This document shows, piece after piece, positions 1 to 8,348 of a DNA stretch of 64,000 nucleotides (positions within the stretch are counted from its first letter, which is position 1; each line of letters starts with the position of its first letter). The position numbers and the translations under genes are program-made. The stretch is taken from assembly GCF_947503045.1 (NCBI RefSeq), contig NZ_CANNCF010000001.1:310001-374000 (forward strand), given 5' to 3'. The notes beneath the pieces were generated by a model. It saw only the letters and a program-made list of their open reading frames with translations, searched no databases and was not told the DNA's origin. Origin of the DNA: an uncultured Tateyamaria sp. GTDB lineage: Bacteria > Pseudomonadota > Alphaproteobacteria > Rhodobacterales > Rhodobacteraceae.

Positions 1-6
1 CAGAGT

Positions 7-879
7 TCAAACGATCAAGCGCATGGCGTCAACCCCATCCGATGTCGTCGCGGATACACAAATACTCGATAAGACGCGGGGTTTTTTGTAATTCCACGGC
101 GTCCCACGGTGCAAAACCGCCCTTTGGTCCCAAATCAGCACGTCTCCGACCTGCCAGTGGTGGGTGTAGACATAAGGTGGCTGCGTGACCCATCCGATCA
201 GTTCGTCGATCAGTTGCGCGCCTGCTTTGGCCTCCATCCCGTCGACAGCAAAGGCGTGGCTGGCGATATAAAGGGCGTCGTCTTGCGTGACTGGGTTGCG
301 CCATACCGCCCGCCACAGCTGATCGGGCCATTTGTGAAACATCGGCAGCGCGGCAAGCTCCGGGCTGATCCGCGCGCGCGAATGGGCATAGCGGTGCCAC
401 AACCCTTTGTCGCGTATCCGGTTGCGCAACCGGTCCGGCATGTCGGCCCAGCCTGCCCGGGTCGAGGCCAGTTCGGTTGCCCCGCCCGTCTCTGTCACCA
501 CCCGCCCGATCAGGATATTGGCCAGCGCCGGGGTGGGCAGAAAGGTGCTGTCGGCGTGCCAGAGCATGTTGGCCTTGAGGTGCAATGTGTGCAGGTCCAG
601 TTCCTCGGTGACGGTGCCATCCGCCCGCAGGTTGCTGACCTGCGGCACTTTGAACGCCTCGCCTTCGTCGCGCTCGTCCGCGGTGCGATCCTCGATCGGG
701 CCAAAAAGCCGCGCCAGCCGCATATGGGCGTCGTCGTCGATGGTCTGGTTGCGGAACAACAGGGCAGAGTGTTGTTCGAACGCCCGCCGGACGGATGCGT
801 ATGTTTTGGCGTTGATGGTGCTCAGGTCGATGTCGTGCAGCTCGACTCCGAACCTGTCGGTGAGGGGGCTTGTGCGCAT
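7..879 (-). CDS. TauD/TfdA-family Fe(II)/2-oxoglutarate dioxygenase
   Basis: A 290-residue protein of the TauD/TfdA family, which couples 2-oxoglutarate decarboxylation to hydroxylation of a small substrate in the cytoplasm. The iron-binding HxD lies in WHADSTF in the middle of the protein, and the distal histidine in VLHRGTPW near the C-terminus, followed by the arginine region expected to hold 2-oxoglutarate. Length is normal for the family. It is the last gene of a minus-strand operon and starts 4 nt after the FAD-oxidase stop. Family is clear. The substrate is not: the neighbours suggest a nitrogenous compound rather than taurine, and no transporter or sulfur gene adjoins it. Confidence 0.85.
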   Translation of the reverse strand: MRTSPLTDRFGVELHDIDLSTINAKTYASVRRAFEQHSALLFRNQTIDDDAHMRLARLFGPIEDRTADERDEGEAFKVPQVSNLRADGTVTEELDLHTLHLKANMLWHADSTFLPTPALANILIGRVVTETGGATELASTRAGWADMPDRLRNRIRDKGLWHRYAHSRARISPELAALPMFHKWPDQLWRAVWRNPVTQDDALYIASHAFAVDGMEAKAGAQLIDELIGWVTQPPYVYTHHWQVGDVLIWDQRAVLHRGTPWNYKKPRVLSSICVSATTSDGVDAMRLIV

Positions 880-883
880 CGCG

Positions 884-2293
884 TCACTCTCCTGTCTGTC
901 CCAGCGCTTCGATCTCGTCCGGGGTCATGTGTGCGACATCTGCCCAGAACCGTGACTTGGCCGCGTTCAGCAGCCCCTTGGGGTCCATCCGTTTCTTCCA
1001 GGCCAAATGCACATAGTCGGCCTTGAGCCCGCCACCTTCGACATTCCATGTATGCGCGTCGTAGACGGGAAAACCGTTGGCGGTGTAGGTCGCGTTGATC
1101 TCTGCCAGCCGTTCGGGAGTGGAAAACCAGATGACCGGCAGATCGAAGGTCACGATCTCGCCCCCCACGCGCGCGAATTCGTGGTGCATCCAGGCATCGT
1201 CCCCCAGTTTGGGACGCAGGGCTGCGATGGCGTCGGGGTCGGGCGGGATCGGGCAGCCCACCTGCTGGTACGTGGCAGAGCGATCCGCTTTGAGCACCTG
1301 CAACGTGGTGTGATTGTAGCTGAAATCGTAGACATGGGGCAGGCCCGCGGCCTGTCGTTCGGTGTCGGTCAGCATCAGGTCCACGTGGCCGCCGTGCCCT
1401 TCGATCAGCGCGCGGAAGGCGGCACGGTCCTCGATTGGGATCATCGAGACCAGCAAGTGCTTTTCCGGGCGAATGTGCCCTTTGAGTTTAGGGAAATAGG
1501 TGCAGATGCGCGCATCGACCGTGGTCAGCAGTTTGCGCGCGATGTCAGGGGCTTGCGCCACGGCAAGGCCCGCCCGGTAGGCGGCCTCGTAGGTGTCGAA
1601 GGTGACGATGCAGCCGACCCAGTCGCGCCGTGGCACGGTGCGCAGGGTCACATCGAGGATCACGCCGTTCAGCCCCCATGCGTGGTGGATTTGCAGGGCT
1701 TCGGGTCCGTCAAAGGTGCGTATTTGCGGCTGTGCTTCGACGCTCATGGCGGTGAGCGAGACGATGTTGCCCGGATCGCGCAGCGCGCCGTTGGCGATCG
1801 AGCCGATCCCGGCGCTGCCCCCGGCGACAAAGCCGCCGACAGTGGCGATGTCCTGCGTCGAGGGGAACATGGCCATTTCCTGACCTGAAGCCTGCAGGGA
1901 CGTGTTGATGTCGGCCATCAGCGTACCGGCCTCTGCCCGCACAAAGCCATCCCCGACCTCAATCACTGCGTCCATCGCTGTGGTGTCGATGATCAGCCCG
2001 CCGTCCATCGGCACGGATTGTCCGTAATTGCCCGTGCCCCCGCCGCGCATGACGATGGGCGCGTCATGGGCGTAGGCGACGGCCAGTACGTGCGCCATTT
2101 CTTCGGGCGATTTGGGTCGCGCCACCAGATCGCCGAAACAGCGTTTCAATTCCCTGTTCAGAATGGGTGAGTACCAGAAGAAATCGCGGCTACGTTTCTT
2201 GATCAGCACCGGCTCGGTGATGACCTCGACCGGTGCGAGGGCGGTGGCAAAGGCGGTCCAGTCGATGTCGGTTTTGCCGGAAAGGGAGGTCAT
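884..2293 (-). CDS. FAD-binding oxidoreductase (VAO/PCMH family)
   Basis: A 469-residue flavin oxidase or dehydrogenase of the vanillyl-alcohol oxidase (PCMH) superfamily. The FAD pyrophosphate-binding stretch is visible as RGGGTGNYGQSVP (about residues 83-95), followed by GGLIIDTT, and a second FAD contact as GGFVAGGSAGIGSI. The C-terminal substrate domain is present and ends in a TYTANGF...WKKRMDPKGLLNAAK pattern like the GlcD end (KxxLDPxxxLNPGK). Its ATG overlaps the amidohydrolase stop by 4 nt, so the two are translationally coupled. It probably oxidises a hydroxy or amino intermediate of the same pathway; the substrate cannot be read from sequence. Confidence 0.85.
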   Translation of the reverse strand: MTSLSGKTDIDWTAFATALAPVEVITEPVLIKKRSRDFFWYSPILNRELKRCFGDLVARPKSPEEMAHVLAVAYAHDAPIVMRGGGTGNYGQSVPMDGGLIIDTTAMDAVIEVGDGFVRAEAGTLMADINTSLQASGQEMAMFPSTQDIATVGGFVAGGSAGIGSIANGALRDPGNIVSLTAMSVEAQPQIRTFDGPEALQIHHAWGLNGVILDVTLRTVPRRDWVGCIVTFDTYEAAYRAGLAVAQAPDIARKLLTTVDARICTYFPKLKGHIRPEKHLLVSMIPIEDRAAFRALIEGHGGHVDLMLTDTERQAAGLPHVYDFSYNHTTLQVLKADRSATYQQVGCPIPPDPDAIAALRPKLGDDAWMHHEFARVGGEIVTFDLPVIWFSTPERLAEINATYTANGFPVYDAHTWNVEGGGLKADYVHLAWKKRMDPKGLLNAAKSRFWADVAHMTPDEIEALGQTGE

Positions 2294-3468
2294 GACACTG
2301 TCTCCGTCGCGGGACGCAGGGGCGTGCGTCCCGAGATGAGGTTGGCGGTGTGGGTCACGTCACATGTCAAGAGATCCGACAGTTGCGCGCCGTCCACGGT
2401 GACGGGCGCGCGCCCGATGGCGTGGGCGGAGTCGGTTGTAATGGTGGCCAGCCAGTCCCCCAGCGGCGGGTCGAGATGGGCGGTGACGCAGGCCAGCGCA
2501 AGGGCGGCGCGCGGGTCATGCGCCCCCAGCGGGCAAAAGGCGTCGCCCACATTGTCCGAGCCGACGACCACCCGCACCCCTGCATCGCGCAATTCGCGCA
2601 GCCGGGTGATGCCGCGCCGATCGGGCGTGCCGTCGGTGCGCCCCTGCAGGTAGAGGTTGGTGACCGGGAGCGTGCAGATGGTGATCTGGGCCCGCGCGCA
2701 TTTGTCGGCAATGCGGGCGAAATCTGCGGGCGAGCGGTCCATCAGGCTGACGGCGTGTCCGCACATTATGGGCCCTTCGAACCCGGTGGCGCGGGCGGTG
2801 TCCGCGATGGCCTCAAGCCCGTTGTAGGCCCCCAGCCCCTCGTCCACATGGAAATCGAGCATCAACCCGTGGCGTGTGGCGATATCAAAGATGTGGTCGA
2901 GCCCCGCTTGCATCTGCTCATGCTCCAGCAGAAAGGCCCCGGCGACCCCTTGGCTGGCGGCGAGGGTCTGGCCCATGGCTTGTGCAAATTCTGTATCGGC
3001 CCATGCGGTGATCCCGGTCAGGGCGGCCAATTGCAGGCCGGGCGTGTCCTGGGCGCATTCGTTCAGCACGGACCAGCTGAGGGGCGGATCGGCGGTGTCA
3101 CCCCAGTCCACATGGCTTCGGATGGCGCGACAGCCGTTGGCATGTGCTTCGCTGAGGCCTTGGCGGGCGCGCGTGCGCAGGTCGGTTTCGGTCCAGTTGC
3201 CCTTGTCTTCGGTCTGGCGGGCGATGGCGTGGCGCAGGTCGCCGCCAACCTGGCCAAGCCGCGCGATAGTATGGCATTTGTCGAGGTGGCAGTGCGGTTC
3301 GATGAGATGCGGGATAAGCATCTGTGCGGTGTCCCCGGCTGGCGAGTCTAGCGCCACGAGACGGCCGTCGCGCAGGATTGGCGTGCCGCGCAGGCAGTCC
3401 CCGACCGTGGTGCCACCAAAGCGGGCAGGGTCGGCGACAAGGGCCGTCGGCACCAGAACGTCACTCAT
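2290..3468 (-). CDS. amidohydrolase, cytosine deaminase-like
   Basis: A 392-residue metal-dependent hydrolase of the amidohydrolase superfamily, closest in motif order to cytosine deaminase (CodA). Visible metal and active-site motifs are HCHLDK (about residue 58), HVDE (mid-protein), GHAVS, then NLYLQGR and GSDNVGDAFCPLG, which match the CodA pattern LQGR...DDV.D..YPLG. Such enzymes deaminate or hydrolyse cyclic amidines such as cytosine, isoguanine, creatinine or triazines. The ATG overlaps the creatininase-like gene by 4 nt. The pairing with a creatininase-family hydrolase suggests stepwise opening of a nitrogen heterocycle; this is inference. Confidence 0.85.
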   Translation of the reverse strand: MSDVLVPTALVADPARFGGTTVGDCLRGTPILRDGRLVALDSPAGDTAQMLIPHLIEPHCHLDKCHTIARLGQVGGDLRHAIARQTEDKGNWTETDLRTRARQGLSEAHANGCRAIRSHVDWGDTADPPLSWSVLNECAQDTPGLQLAALTGITAWADTEFAQAMGQTLAASQGVAGAFLLEHEQMQAGLDHIFDIATRHGLMLDFHVDEGLGAYNGLEAIADTARATGFEGPIMCGHAVSLMDRSPADFARIADKCARAQITICTLPVTNLYLQGRTDGTPDRRGITRLRELRDAGVRVVVGSDNVGDAFCPLGAHDPRAALALACVTAHLDPPLGDWLATITTDSAHAIGRAPVTVDGAQLSDLLTCDVTHTANLISGRTPLRPATETVS

Positions 3469-4235
3469 TCCGCTACGCCCACATCAAAGGTTGCGAAATC
3501 CTCGAGCCAGCGGGCGAACCGGGCGCCGGCGCTGTCCAGCAGTTCTTGTCCCTTGTTCGGCGTCGCGCTGGCGGCGTCACCAAGGGCGCCTTCCGGGTTC
3601 AGATCGTCGATGATCCAGCCGGGGCGGGCGGGTTGGCCCGTGAGCCCGGTGAGGTGGCCCGCGCTTTCCCACGTTGCGATTCTTGTTGTGAAATTGAGTG
3701 CGTGTTCCATGCGCACAAGGTCGGGGCGCGCGGCCAGCATGGCGCTGGTTTCGACGTCCCCCGCGTGCAAATCGTGTGCCAGCGCGGCGGGGTCAAAGCC
3801 TGTCAGATCGGCAAAGGCGAGCCAGCTTGTATGGGCCGCGATCAGCCCGTGATCGATGCGTGCGGCGCGCACGGCGACCTCGAGCAGAGCGGTGTTGCCA
3901 CCGTGGCCGTTGAAATAGACGAGCCGCCTGACACCCGCGCGTGCGACGGAGGCGGTGATGTCGCTCAAGGTGGCCAGCAAAGTCTCGGCGCTTAGCGTCA
4001 GCGTGCCTGCATGGGCGGCGTGTTCGTCGCTTTTTGTGATCGACAGGGTCGGCAGTTGCAGGGCGCGGGCGGTGGTTTCGGTGCGCGCCAACACCGCCTC
4101 GGTCAGCGCGCTGTCGACGGAAAAGGGCAGGTGGGGGCCGTGCTGTTCCGTGGCCCCAAGCGGCAGGACTGCGATGGCGGTGTCGGGCAACGCGTCGAAA
4201 TCGCCGCGCACCTGTTCGGACCAGAGCGGGATCAT
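3465..4235 (-). CDS. creatininase-family hydrolase
   Basis: A 256-residue member of the creatininase family, which includes creatinine amidohydrolase, MftE and a pyrimidine deformylase; these are metal-dependent amide hydrolases. The hallmark LPLGATEQHGPHLPFSVDS sits at about residues 24-42, with the family's metal-binding E and H, and YFNGHGGNTALLE follows mid-protein. Later metal-ligand positions appear around HAGDVETSAM. Length is typical. It overlaps both neighbours by 4 nt. True creatininase activity is not implied; the operon lacks a creatinase (aminopeptidase-fold) gene inside the window. Confidence 0.85.
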   Translation of the reverse strand: MIPLWSEQVRGDFDALPDTAIAVLPLGATEQHGPHLPFSVDSALTEAVLARTETTARALQLPTLSITKSDEHAAHAGTLTLSAETLLATLSDITASVARAGVRRLVYFNGHGGNTALLEVAVRAARIDHGLIAAHTSWLAFADLTGFDPAALAHDLHAGDVETSAMLAARPDLVRMEHALNFTTRIATWESAGHLTGLTGQPARPGWIIDDLNPEGALGDAASATPNKGQELLDSAGARFARWLEDFATFDVGVAE

Positions 4236-4936
4236 GGCGCACCTCCAAAGAAGCCTTCAAGAAAGCCGGAAAACCAGGCCCCTTGCGCGGCGTCATGTTC
4301 CAGCATCAGCGCGGTCTGCTGATCGCGGGTTTGTACACCGGGTTCGGAATACCGCCCCGAGTTTTCGCCGCGCGTCTGCCAGCGCTGAAAGCCCGCAATC
4401 GTCTGTTCGGGGTGGAACTGCACCCCCACGACCCGCGCGCCGATGGCAAAGGCCTGATTCTCGAACAGCGCGCTGCGTGCCAGATGGCGCGCACCTCCGG
4501 GCAGATCGAAGGTGTGGAAATGGGACTGCGCAAAGTGCAGGGGCTGAGGGAAGATGTCGCGGCCGTCGTCGGTCGGGGTCACCTCGTACCAGCCAAATTC
4601 GTGATTGCCATGGGCCGGGGCGCCCGCCCATGCGCCGAGGTGGTGGGCGATCATCTGCGCGCCCTGACATATCCCCAGCAGCGGCACATCCGCCTTCATC
4701 GCGGCGTCGATCATGCGGTATTCTTCGTTCAGGAACGGGTGCAGCGACGTGTCATAGGCGTTGTAGATGCCGCCATAGATCACGACACCGGCCAGATCGT
4801 CGGTGACCTCGCCCAAGGCGTCCCCCTGCCACGGACCGCGGGCATCAAGGCGCACATTACGCGCGCCGCACCACGTGGTGATCCTGTCGTCAATAGGGCC
4901 ATCGCCGTGGCGCACGCATAGCAGTCGCTTGTCCAT
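4232..4936 (-). CDS. class I glutamine amidotransferase-like protein
   Basis: A 234-residue GATase-1 domain protein. The nucleophile elbow is LLGICQGAQMIAHHLG (Cys near residue 100) and the His-Glu part of the triad is VGVQFHPEQT. Free-standing GATase-1 proteins in catabolic operons often act as gamma-glutamyl hydrolases, cleaving gamma-glutamylated amines. The start at 4936 is chosen because AAAGGGAAAG lies just upstream and the sequence before it has no family character. It is the first gene of the five-gene operon and diverges from the RidA gene. Its role could be removal of a gamma-glutamyl protecting group, or amide transfer to an unknown acceptor. Confidence 0.8.
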   Translation of the reverse strand: MDKRLLCVRHGDGPIDDRITTWCGARNVRLDARGPWQGDALGEVTDDLAGVVIYGGIYNAYDTSLHPFLNEEYRMIDAAMKADVPLLGICQGAQMIAHHLGAWAGAPAHGNHEFGWYEVTPTDDGRDIFPQPLHFAQSHFHTFDLPGGARHLARSALFENQAFAIGARVVGVQFHPEQTIAGFQRWQTRGENSGRYSEPGVQTRDQQTALMLEHDAAQGAWFSGFLEGFFGGAP

Positions 4937-5048
4937 TGCTTTCCCTTTCGGTGGAAAGTGGATGTCAGCGGCCCTTGAGATGCGAAATCTGTGCCAGAGA
5001 TGTGCCTTCAGGCTTTCAAATTTCGCGCGCGTGCGCAAGGATTCGCAT
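4937..5048. promoter_or_regulatory. divergent promoter region of catabolic operon and RidA gene
   Basis: These 112 bases separate two head-to-head transcription units and must hold both promoters. The minus-strand Shine-Dalgarno is visible near 4940-4950. I see no convincing -35/-10 pair and no clear operator palindrome; no regulator gene adjoins. Confidence 0.45.
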
Positions 5049-5438
5049 ATGAAAAGCCTGAACCCCGCCGCCATCGCCCCGCCCGTTGCCCGCTATTCCC
5101 ACGGGATCGAAGTGCCGCCGGGCTGGCGGATCGTGCGCACGGCGGGGCAGCTGGGGCAGGCGCAGGATGGCACGGTCCCTGACGAGGCGGAGGCGCAGGC
5201 GGAGCTCTGTTTTGCCAATATTGCGGCCATTCTGGATGCGGCGGGCATGGCGGCGGCGGACGTCTTTCACGTCAGCGCCTACGTGACGGAGCGCGCGCAT
5301 ATGCAAGGATATATGGCCGCGCGCGATGCGTTTCTGGCCACACGGGCGGTGTTGCCAAGCTCGACGCTGGTCATCGTGTCGGGCTTTACCCGTCCGGAAT
5401 TCGTGGTGGAGGTCGAGGTCTGGGCCGCAGCGCCCTAA
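5049..5438 (+). CDS. RidA family protein (reactive enamine/imine deaminase)
   Basis: A 129-residue protein of the YjgF/YER057c/UK114 (Rid) family, which hydrolyses reactive enamine or imine intermediates released by PLP enzymes and amine oxidases. The conserved core is visible: RTAGQLGQ near the N-terminus, QAELCFANIAAILDAAG, DVFHVSAYVT, and a C-terminal VIVSGFTRPEFVVEVEVWA where the Rid arginine and glutamate sit. The ATG at 5049 is chosen because the Rid domain begins immediately after it. It faces the GATase/creatininase operon, so it may scavenge an imine made by the FAD oxidase there; that link is inference. Confidence 0.85.
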   Translation: MKSLNPAAIAPPVARYSHGIEVPPGWRIVRTAGQLGQAQDGTVPDEAEAQAELCFANIAAILDAAGMAAADVFHVSAYVTERAHMQGYMAARDAFLATRAVLPSSTLVIVSGFTRPEFVVEVEVWAAAP

Positions 5439-5644
5439 CTGTGATCGCCCCGGATCAACTTGCGCAGCGTCCAGATCAACGTGCCGCCGAAAAAGAGGGT
5501 GCCGAGGCCGATGGCTTCCCACCCGCCGGGGCCCTGCGGCCAGCCGCGGTAGATCAGGGCGACTGCCACGAGCGTGAGGCCGACAAGGGAAAAGCCAAGC
5601 CGGAACTTGAGACCGCCGCGCGTGGGGCCGTGTTTGTTGCTCAT
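5435..5644 (-). CDS. small two-helix membrane protein, unknown
   Basis: A 69-residue protein starting at ATG 5644 (MSNKHGPTRG). Two hydrophobic segments are visible, LGFSLVGLTLVAVALIY and AIGLGTLFFGGTLIWTLRKL, with a short charged tail. The longer reading frame upstream has no coding character. It overlaps the RidA stop by 4 nt in convergent orientation and lies 28 nt downstream of fumarylacetoacetase on the same strand, so it is probably the last gene of that transcript. I do not recognise a family. Confidence 0.65.
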   Translation of the reverse strand: MSNKHGPTRGGLKFRLGFSLVGLTLVAVALIYRGWPQGPGGWEAIGLGTLFFGGTLIWTLRKLIRGDHS

Positions 5645-5672
5645 TCGGTTTATCTGCTGAAAGGTACGGGGA

Positions 5673-6929
5673 TCATCGCGCGTAAGGATCCTTGAGCGCA
5701 GGCTGCAGGGTGCCGGTGCATGTGCCAAAGCCAATCCGGTACCCATCGCCCGTGGCATGACCAGCGAGGGTCAGCGTGTCTCCATCCTCGAGAAAGGTGC
5801 GGGTCTCGCCGGTGTCGAGGGTGAGGGGTTCCTTGCCGCCCCAGCTGAGTTCCAGCAGGCTGCCGCGTGCGTGCTTGCTTGGCCCCGATATGGTGCCGGA
5901 CCCAAGCAGGTCGCCCACATTCATCGGGCAGCCCGATGTTGAGTGATGGGCGAGTTGCTGGGCGCTGGAGTAATACATTTCCTTGAAGTTGGTCTGGGCA
6001 ATGGTGGTCGCGGGTTTGCCATCAGGCGCAAGGGTCACGGTCAGGTCGATGTCATAGAGCATCGGCCCCGTGTCCTTGAGATGGTCGAGCAGTTCGAACT
6101 CACGCTCGGGCGTGGAAGTACGAAACGGATCAAGCGCGGCCTTGGTCACGATCCAAGGGGAAATCGATGTGGCGGTTGCCTTGGCCTGAAACGGGCCAAG
6201 GGGCTGGTATTCCCAGGCCTGAATGTCGCGCGCGGACCAATCGTTGAGCAGCACATAGCCAAATATCGCCGCATCCGCCTCGTCCACGGTGATGGGCCCA
6301 TCCGAGGACATGCCGACAATCGCGCCCATTTCCAGTTCCAGATCAAAGCGGCGCGAAGGCAGAAAGGCGGGTGTGTCATGATCGGGGGATTTGAGCTGCC
6401 CCCACGGGCGACGGATATCGGTCCCCGACACAACCACGGACGAGGCGCGCCCGTTATAACCGATAGGGATGTGCAGCCAGTTCGAAGGCAGCGCATTTTC
6501 GGCGCCGCGAAACATGGTGCCCACATTGGTGGCATGATGGCGACCTGCGTAAAAATCGGTGTATTCGGACACCACAAGCGGCAGATGCAGCGTCGCCTCA
6601 CCCATCGGCACCAAGTGTGGCTCGATCAGTGCGCGGTCGCGCGTCCCCTCGGCCAGCAGATCGCCAAGTCGGTTGCGCAGCGCGGTCCAGACGGCGGGCC
6701 CTTGTTCCATCAGCTCGTTCCAGAACGGCACGTCAAACAGCGGCTCGTCGGTGAGGTCGATGATCCCCTGTTCCTCGCAGGCCTCCATGTCCAGGATCAT
6801 GTCCCCGATAGCGACGCCACAGCGGGCCTCAAGCGACGGGGTTGAAAACACGCCGTACGGCAGGTTGTTCAGGGGAAAGTCGGTGTCAGCAGAATTGGCG
6901 CTGGCAACCCATGAGGATGTGAGGGGCAT
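5673..6929 (-). CDS. fahA: fumarylacetoacetase
   Basis: A 418-residue fumarylacetoacetate hydrolase, the last step of the homogentisate branch of tyrosine and phenylalanine degradation, giving fumarate and acetoacetate. Family marks are YTDFYAGRHHATNVG (about residues 122-136), the metal-binding LELEMGAIVG, YVLLNDWSARDIQ, FQAKATATSISPWIVT and the C-terminal GDLLGSGTISGP. Length matches the eukaryote-like class. The ATG at 6929 follows a usable purine-rich stretch. No hmgA or maiA lies in the window, so the pathway partners are elsewhere. Confidence 0.95.
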   Translation of the reverse strand: MPLTSSWVASANSADTDFPLNNLPYGVFSTPSLEARCGVAIGDMILDMEACEEQGIIDLTDEPLFDVPFWNELMEQGPAVWTALRNRLGDLLAEGTRDRALIEPHLVPMGEATLHLPLVVSEYTDFYAGRHHATNVGTMFRGAENALPSNWLHIPIGYNGRASSVVVSGTDIRRPWGQLKSPDHDTPAFLPSRRFDLELEMGAIVGMSSDGPITVDEADAAIFGYVLLNDWSARDIQAWEYQPLGPFQAKATATSISPWIVTKAALDPFRTSTPEREFELLDHLKDTGPMLYDIDLTVTLAPDGKPATTIAQTNFKEMYYSSAQQLAHHSTSGCPMNVGDLLGSGTISGPSKHARGSLLELSWGGKEPLTLDTGETRTFLEDGDTLTLAGHATGDGYRIGFGTCTGTLQPALKDPYAR

Positions 6930-7136
6930 GGACGGTCTTTCGTTGGGGTCACCACCAGCGCGGACCGCTGGCGGGGGCTTTTGACCCGGGTGGAGGTGTT
7001 ATTGATCGCGCGGGCCGCAGGATTGCGGGCGATTGCCAAAGGGTACAGGCCAGCCATGAGGTCAAAGTGAGAAAGGTCAGCACGGGTCTGTCAATTTCCT
7101 TGCAGGGCGCATATCCGGACTGGTGCCCGGCCCCAG

Positions 7137-7250
7137 TTACGTGTCGTCGTCACTCTTGTTCTTCTTCTTGCTCTGGAACCAGCGCAGCACGATGAAAAAC
7201 GCGATGAAGAAGACCGCCCAGGACAGCAGGTCAAAGAGATAGTCGGGCAT
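7137..7250 (-). CDS. 37-residue single-pass membrane protein
   Basis: A short gene reading MPDYLFDLLSWAVFFIAF, then IVLRWFQSKKKNKSDDDT and a TAA stop. It has one hydrophobic segment (about residues 6-24) followed by a Lys-rich then Asp-rich tail, the pattern of a small N-out/C-in membrane peptide. It lies between fahA and a secreted hydrolase on the opposite strand. Coding is inferred from the amphiphilic layout and clean start and stop; I do not know a family. Confidence 0.5.
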   Translation of the reverse strand: MPDYLFDLLSWAVFFIAFFIVLRWFQSKKKNKSDDDT

Positions 7251-7500
7251 CCTAGTTCCCGCCCGGACAGTGGGCACAATGGATCATGCGATGGGGCGGA
7301 GTTTGCGGTTGGTACATTTTGAACATGGGGCGCATTCTATTGGCTATTGCGACCGCTTCAAGCACTGCATTGCGAACCCGTGTTGGATCGAGGCTATGAT
7401 CGCAAATCCGCAGCCTCGCCGAGGTCATGGTATCGTGATTTGCCTGCCGTGCTGCGACGGCTCAATCTGGCGCAATGGCCGCCCCTCAAAGGATGATTGA

Positions 7501-8334
7501 ATGCGCTTGTTTGCCCTGCCCCTGATTGCGGCCCTCAGCCTGTTTGCAGCCCCTGTGGCGGCCCAGTCGCTGAACTGCGGCGATGCCGACACGCCGTGCA
7601 CTGTGCAAAGCGGAAATTACCATATGGCAGTGCCTGACGGTGTGGCGCCAAAGGGCCTTGTCATCCACCTGCACGGGGCCGGGGCGAAGGCCAGCGGCTT
7701 GCTGAATTCAGGGCTCGCGCGCGGGGCACTGGCGCGCGGCTACGCCTTTGTCGCGCCAGAAGGCTACCATCCCGAATCGCGCTTTATACGCAACTGGTCG
7801 GTGCGGGCGCGCGGGTCGTCTTTTGAGCGGGACGATGCGGTGTTTCTGCGCGAAGTCCTGGCCGATGTGCAGGGCAAGACCGGGCTTGCGGGCGAGCCCG
7901 TGCTGCTGGCCGGGTTCTCGCGCGGTGGATCGATGGTGTGGGACATCGCCTGCCACGATCCTAGTTTTGCGACCGCCTATGCGCCGTTGGCAGGTGCGTT
8001 CTGGGACGACCTGCCTGAGACATGCGCGGCCCCTGTGATGCTGTATCACACCCATGGCTGGAACGACCGAACCGTCCCGCTTGAGGGGCGATCCTTTGGC
8101 GGTGGGCGCGTGGTGCAGGGCGATGTCTGGGCCTCGCTCAAGATCCTGCGCGAGACCAATGGCTGCGATGCCCGCCAGCCCGAGCGCAACAGCTATGATG
8201 GTGAGTTGTGGTTCCGACACTGGACGGATTGCCAGTCGGGCAAGATCGAATTGATGCTGCACAAGGGTGGCCATGGCGCCCCCAGCGGTTGGGCCGGGCG
8301 CATGCTCGATTGGTTCGAGGCACAACTGTCCTAA
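7501..8334 (+). CDS. secreted PHB depolymerase-like esterase
   Basis: A 277-residue alpha/beta hydrolase of the LpqC/polyhydroxybutyrate depolymerase type. A signal peptide is clear (MRLFALPLIAALSLFAAPVAAQS, cut after AQA-like AAQ near residue 22). The oxyanion region is LVIHLHGAG, the nucleophile elbow GFSRGGSM (Ser near residue 141), the acid in HGWNDRTVP and the histidine in HKGGHGAPSG. Four cysteines suit a periplasmic or exported protein. Start chosen by AAAGG 8 nt upstream. It probably hydrolyses an ester such as a feruloyl or polyester substrate; it is convergent with mipZ. Confidence 0.8.
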   Translation: MRLFALPLIAALSLFAAPVAAQSLNCGDADTPCTVQSGNYHMAVPDGVAPKGLVIHLHGAGAKASGLLNSGLARGALARGYAFVAPEGYHPESRFIRNWSVRARGSSFERDDAVFLREVLADVQGKTGLAGEPVLLAGFSRGGSMVWDIACHDPSFATAYAPLAGAFWDDLPETCAAPVMLYHTHGWNDRTVPLEGRSFGGGRVVQGDVWASLKILRETNGCDARQPERNSYDGELWFRHWTDCQSGKIELMLHKGGHGAPSGWAGRMLDWFEAQLS

Positions 8335-8348
8335 GTGCGTTTCAGGGC

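Noticed and set aside
3465-4235. Naming this gene crnA (creatininase)
   Set aside because: Family motif is shared with enzymes of other activity and no creatinase or sarcosine oxidase gene is near; the name would overstate.
6955-6981. Hairpin CCAGCG/CGCTGG followed by CTTTT, as a plus-strand terminator
   Set aside because: No plus-strand gene ends near it; it lies in the fahA leader and may be chance in GC-rich DNA.
7270-7500. Possible 76-residue plus-strand gene before the secreted esterase
   Set aside because: No hydrophobic or family pattern, no good ribosome site, and it ends exactly where the esterase Shine-Dalgarno and start lie; it is more likely the promoter region.
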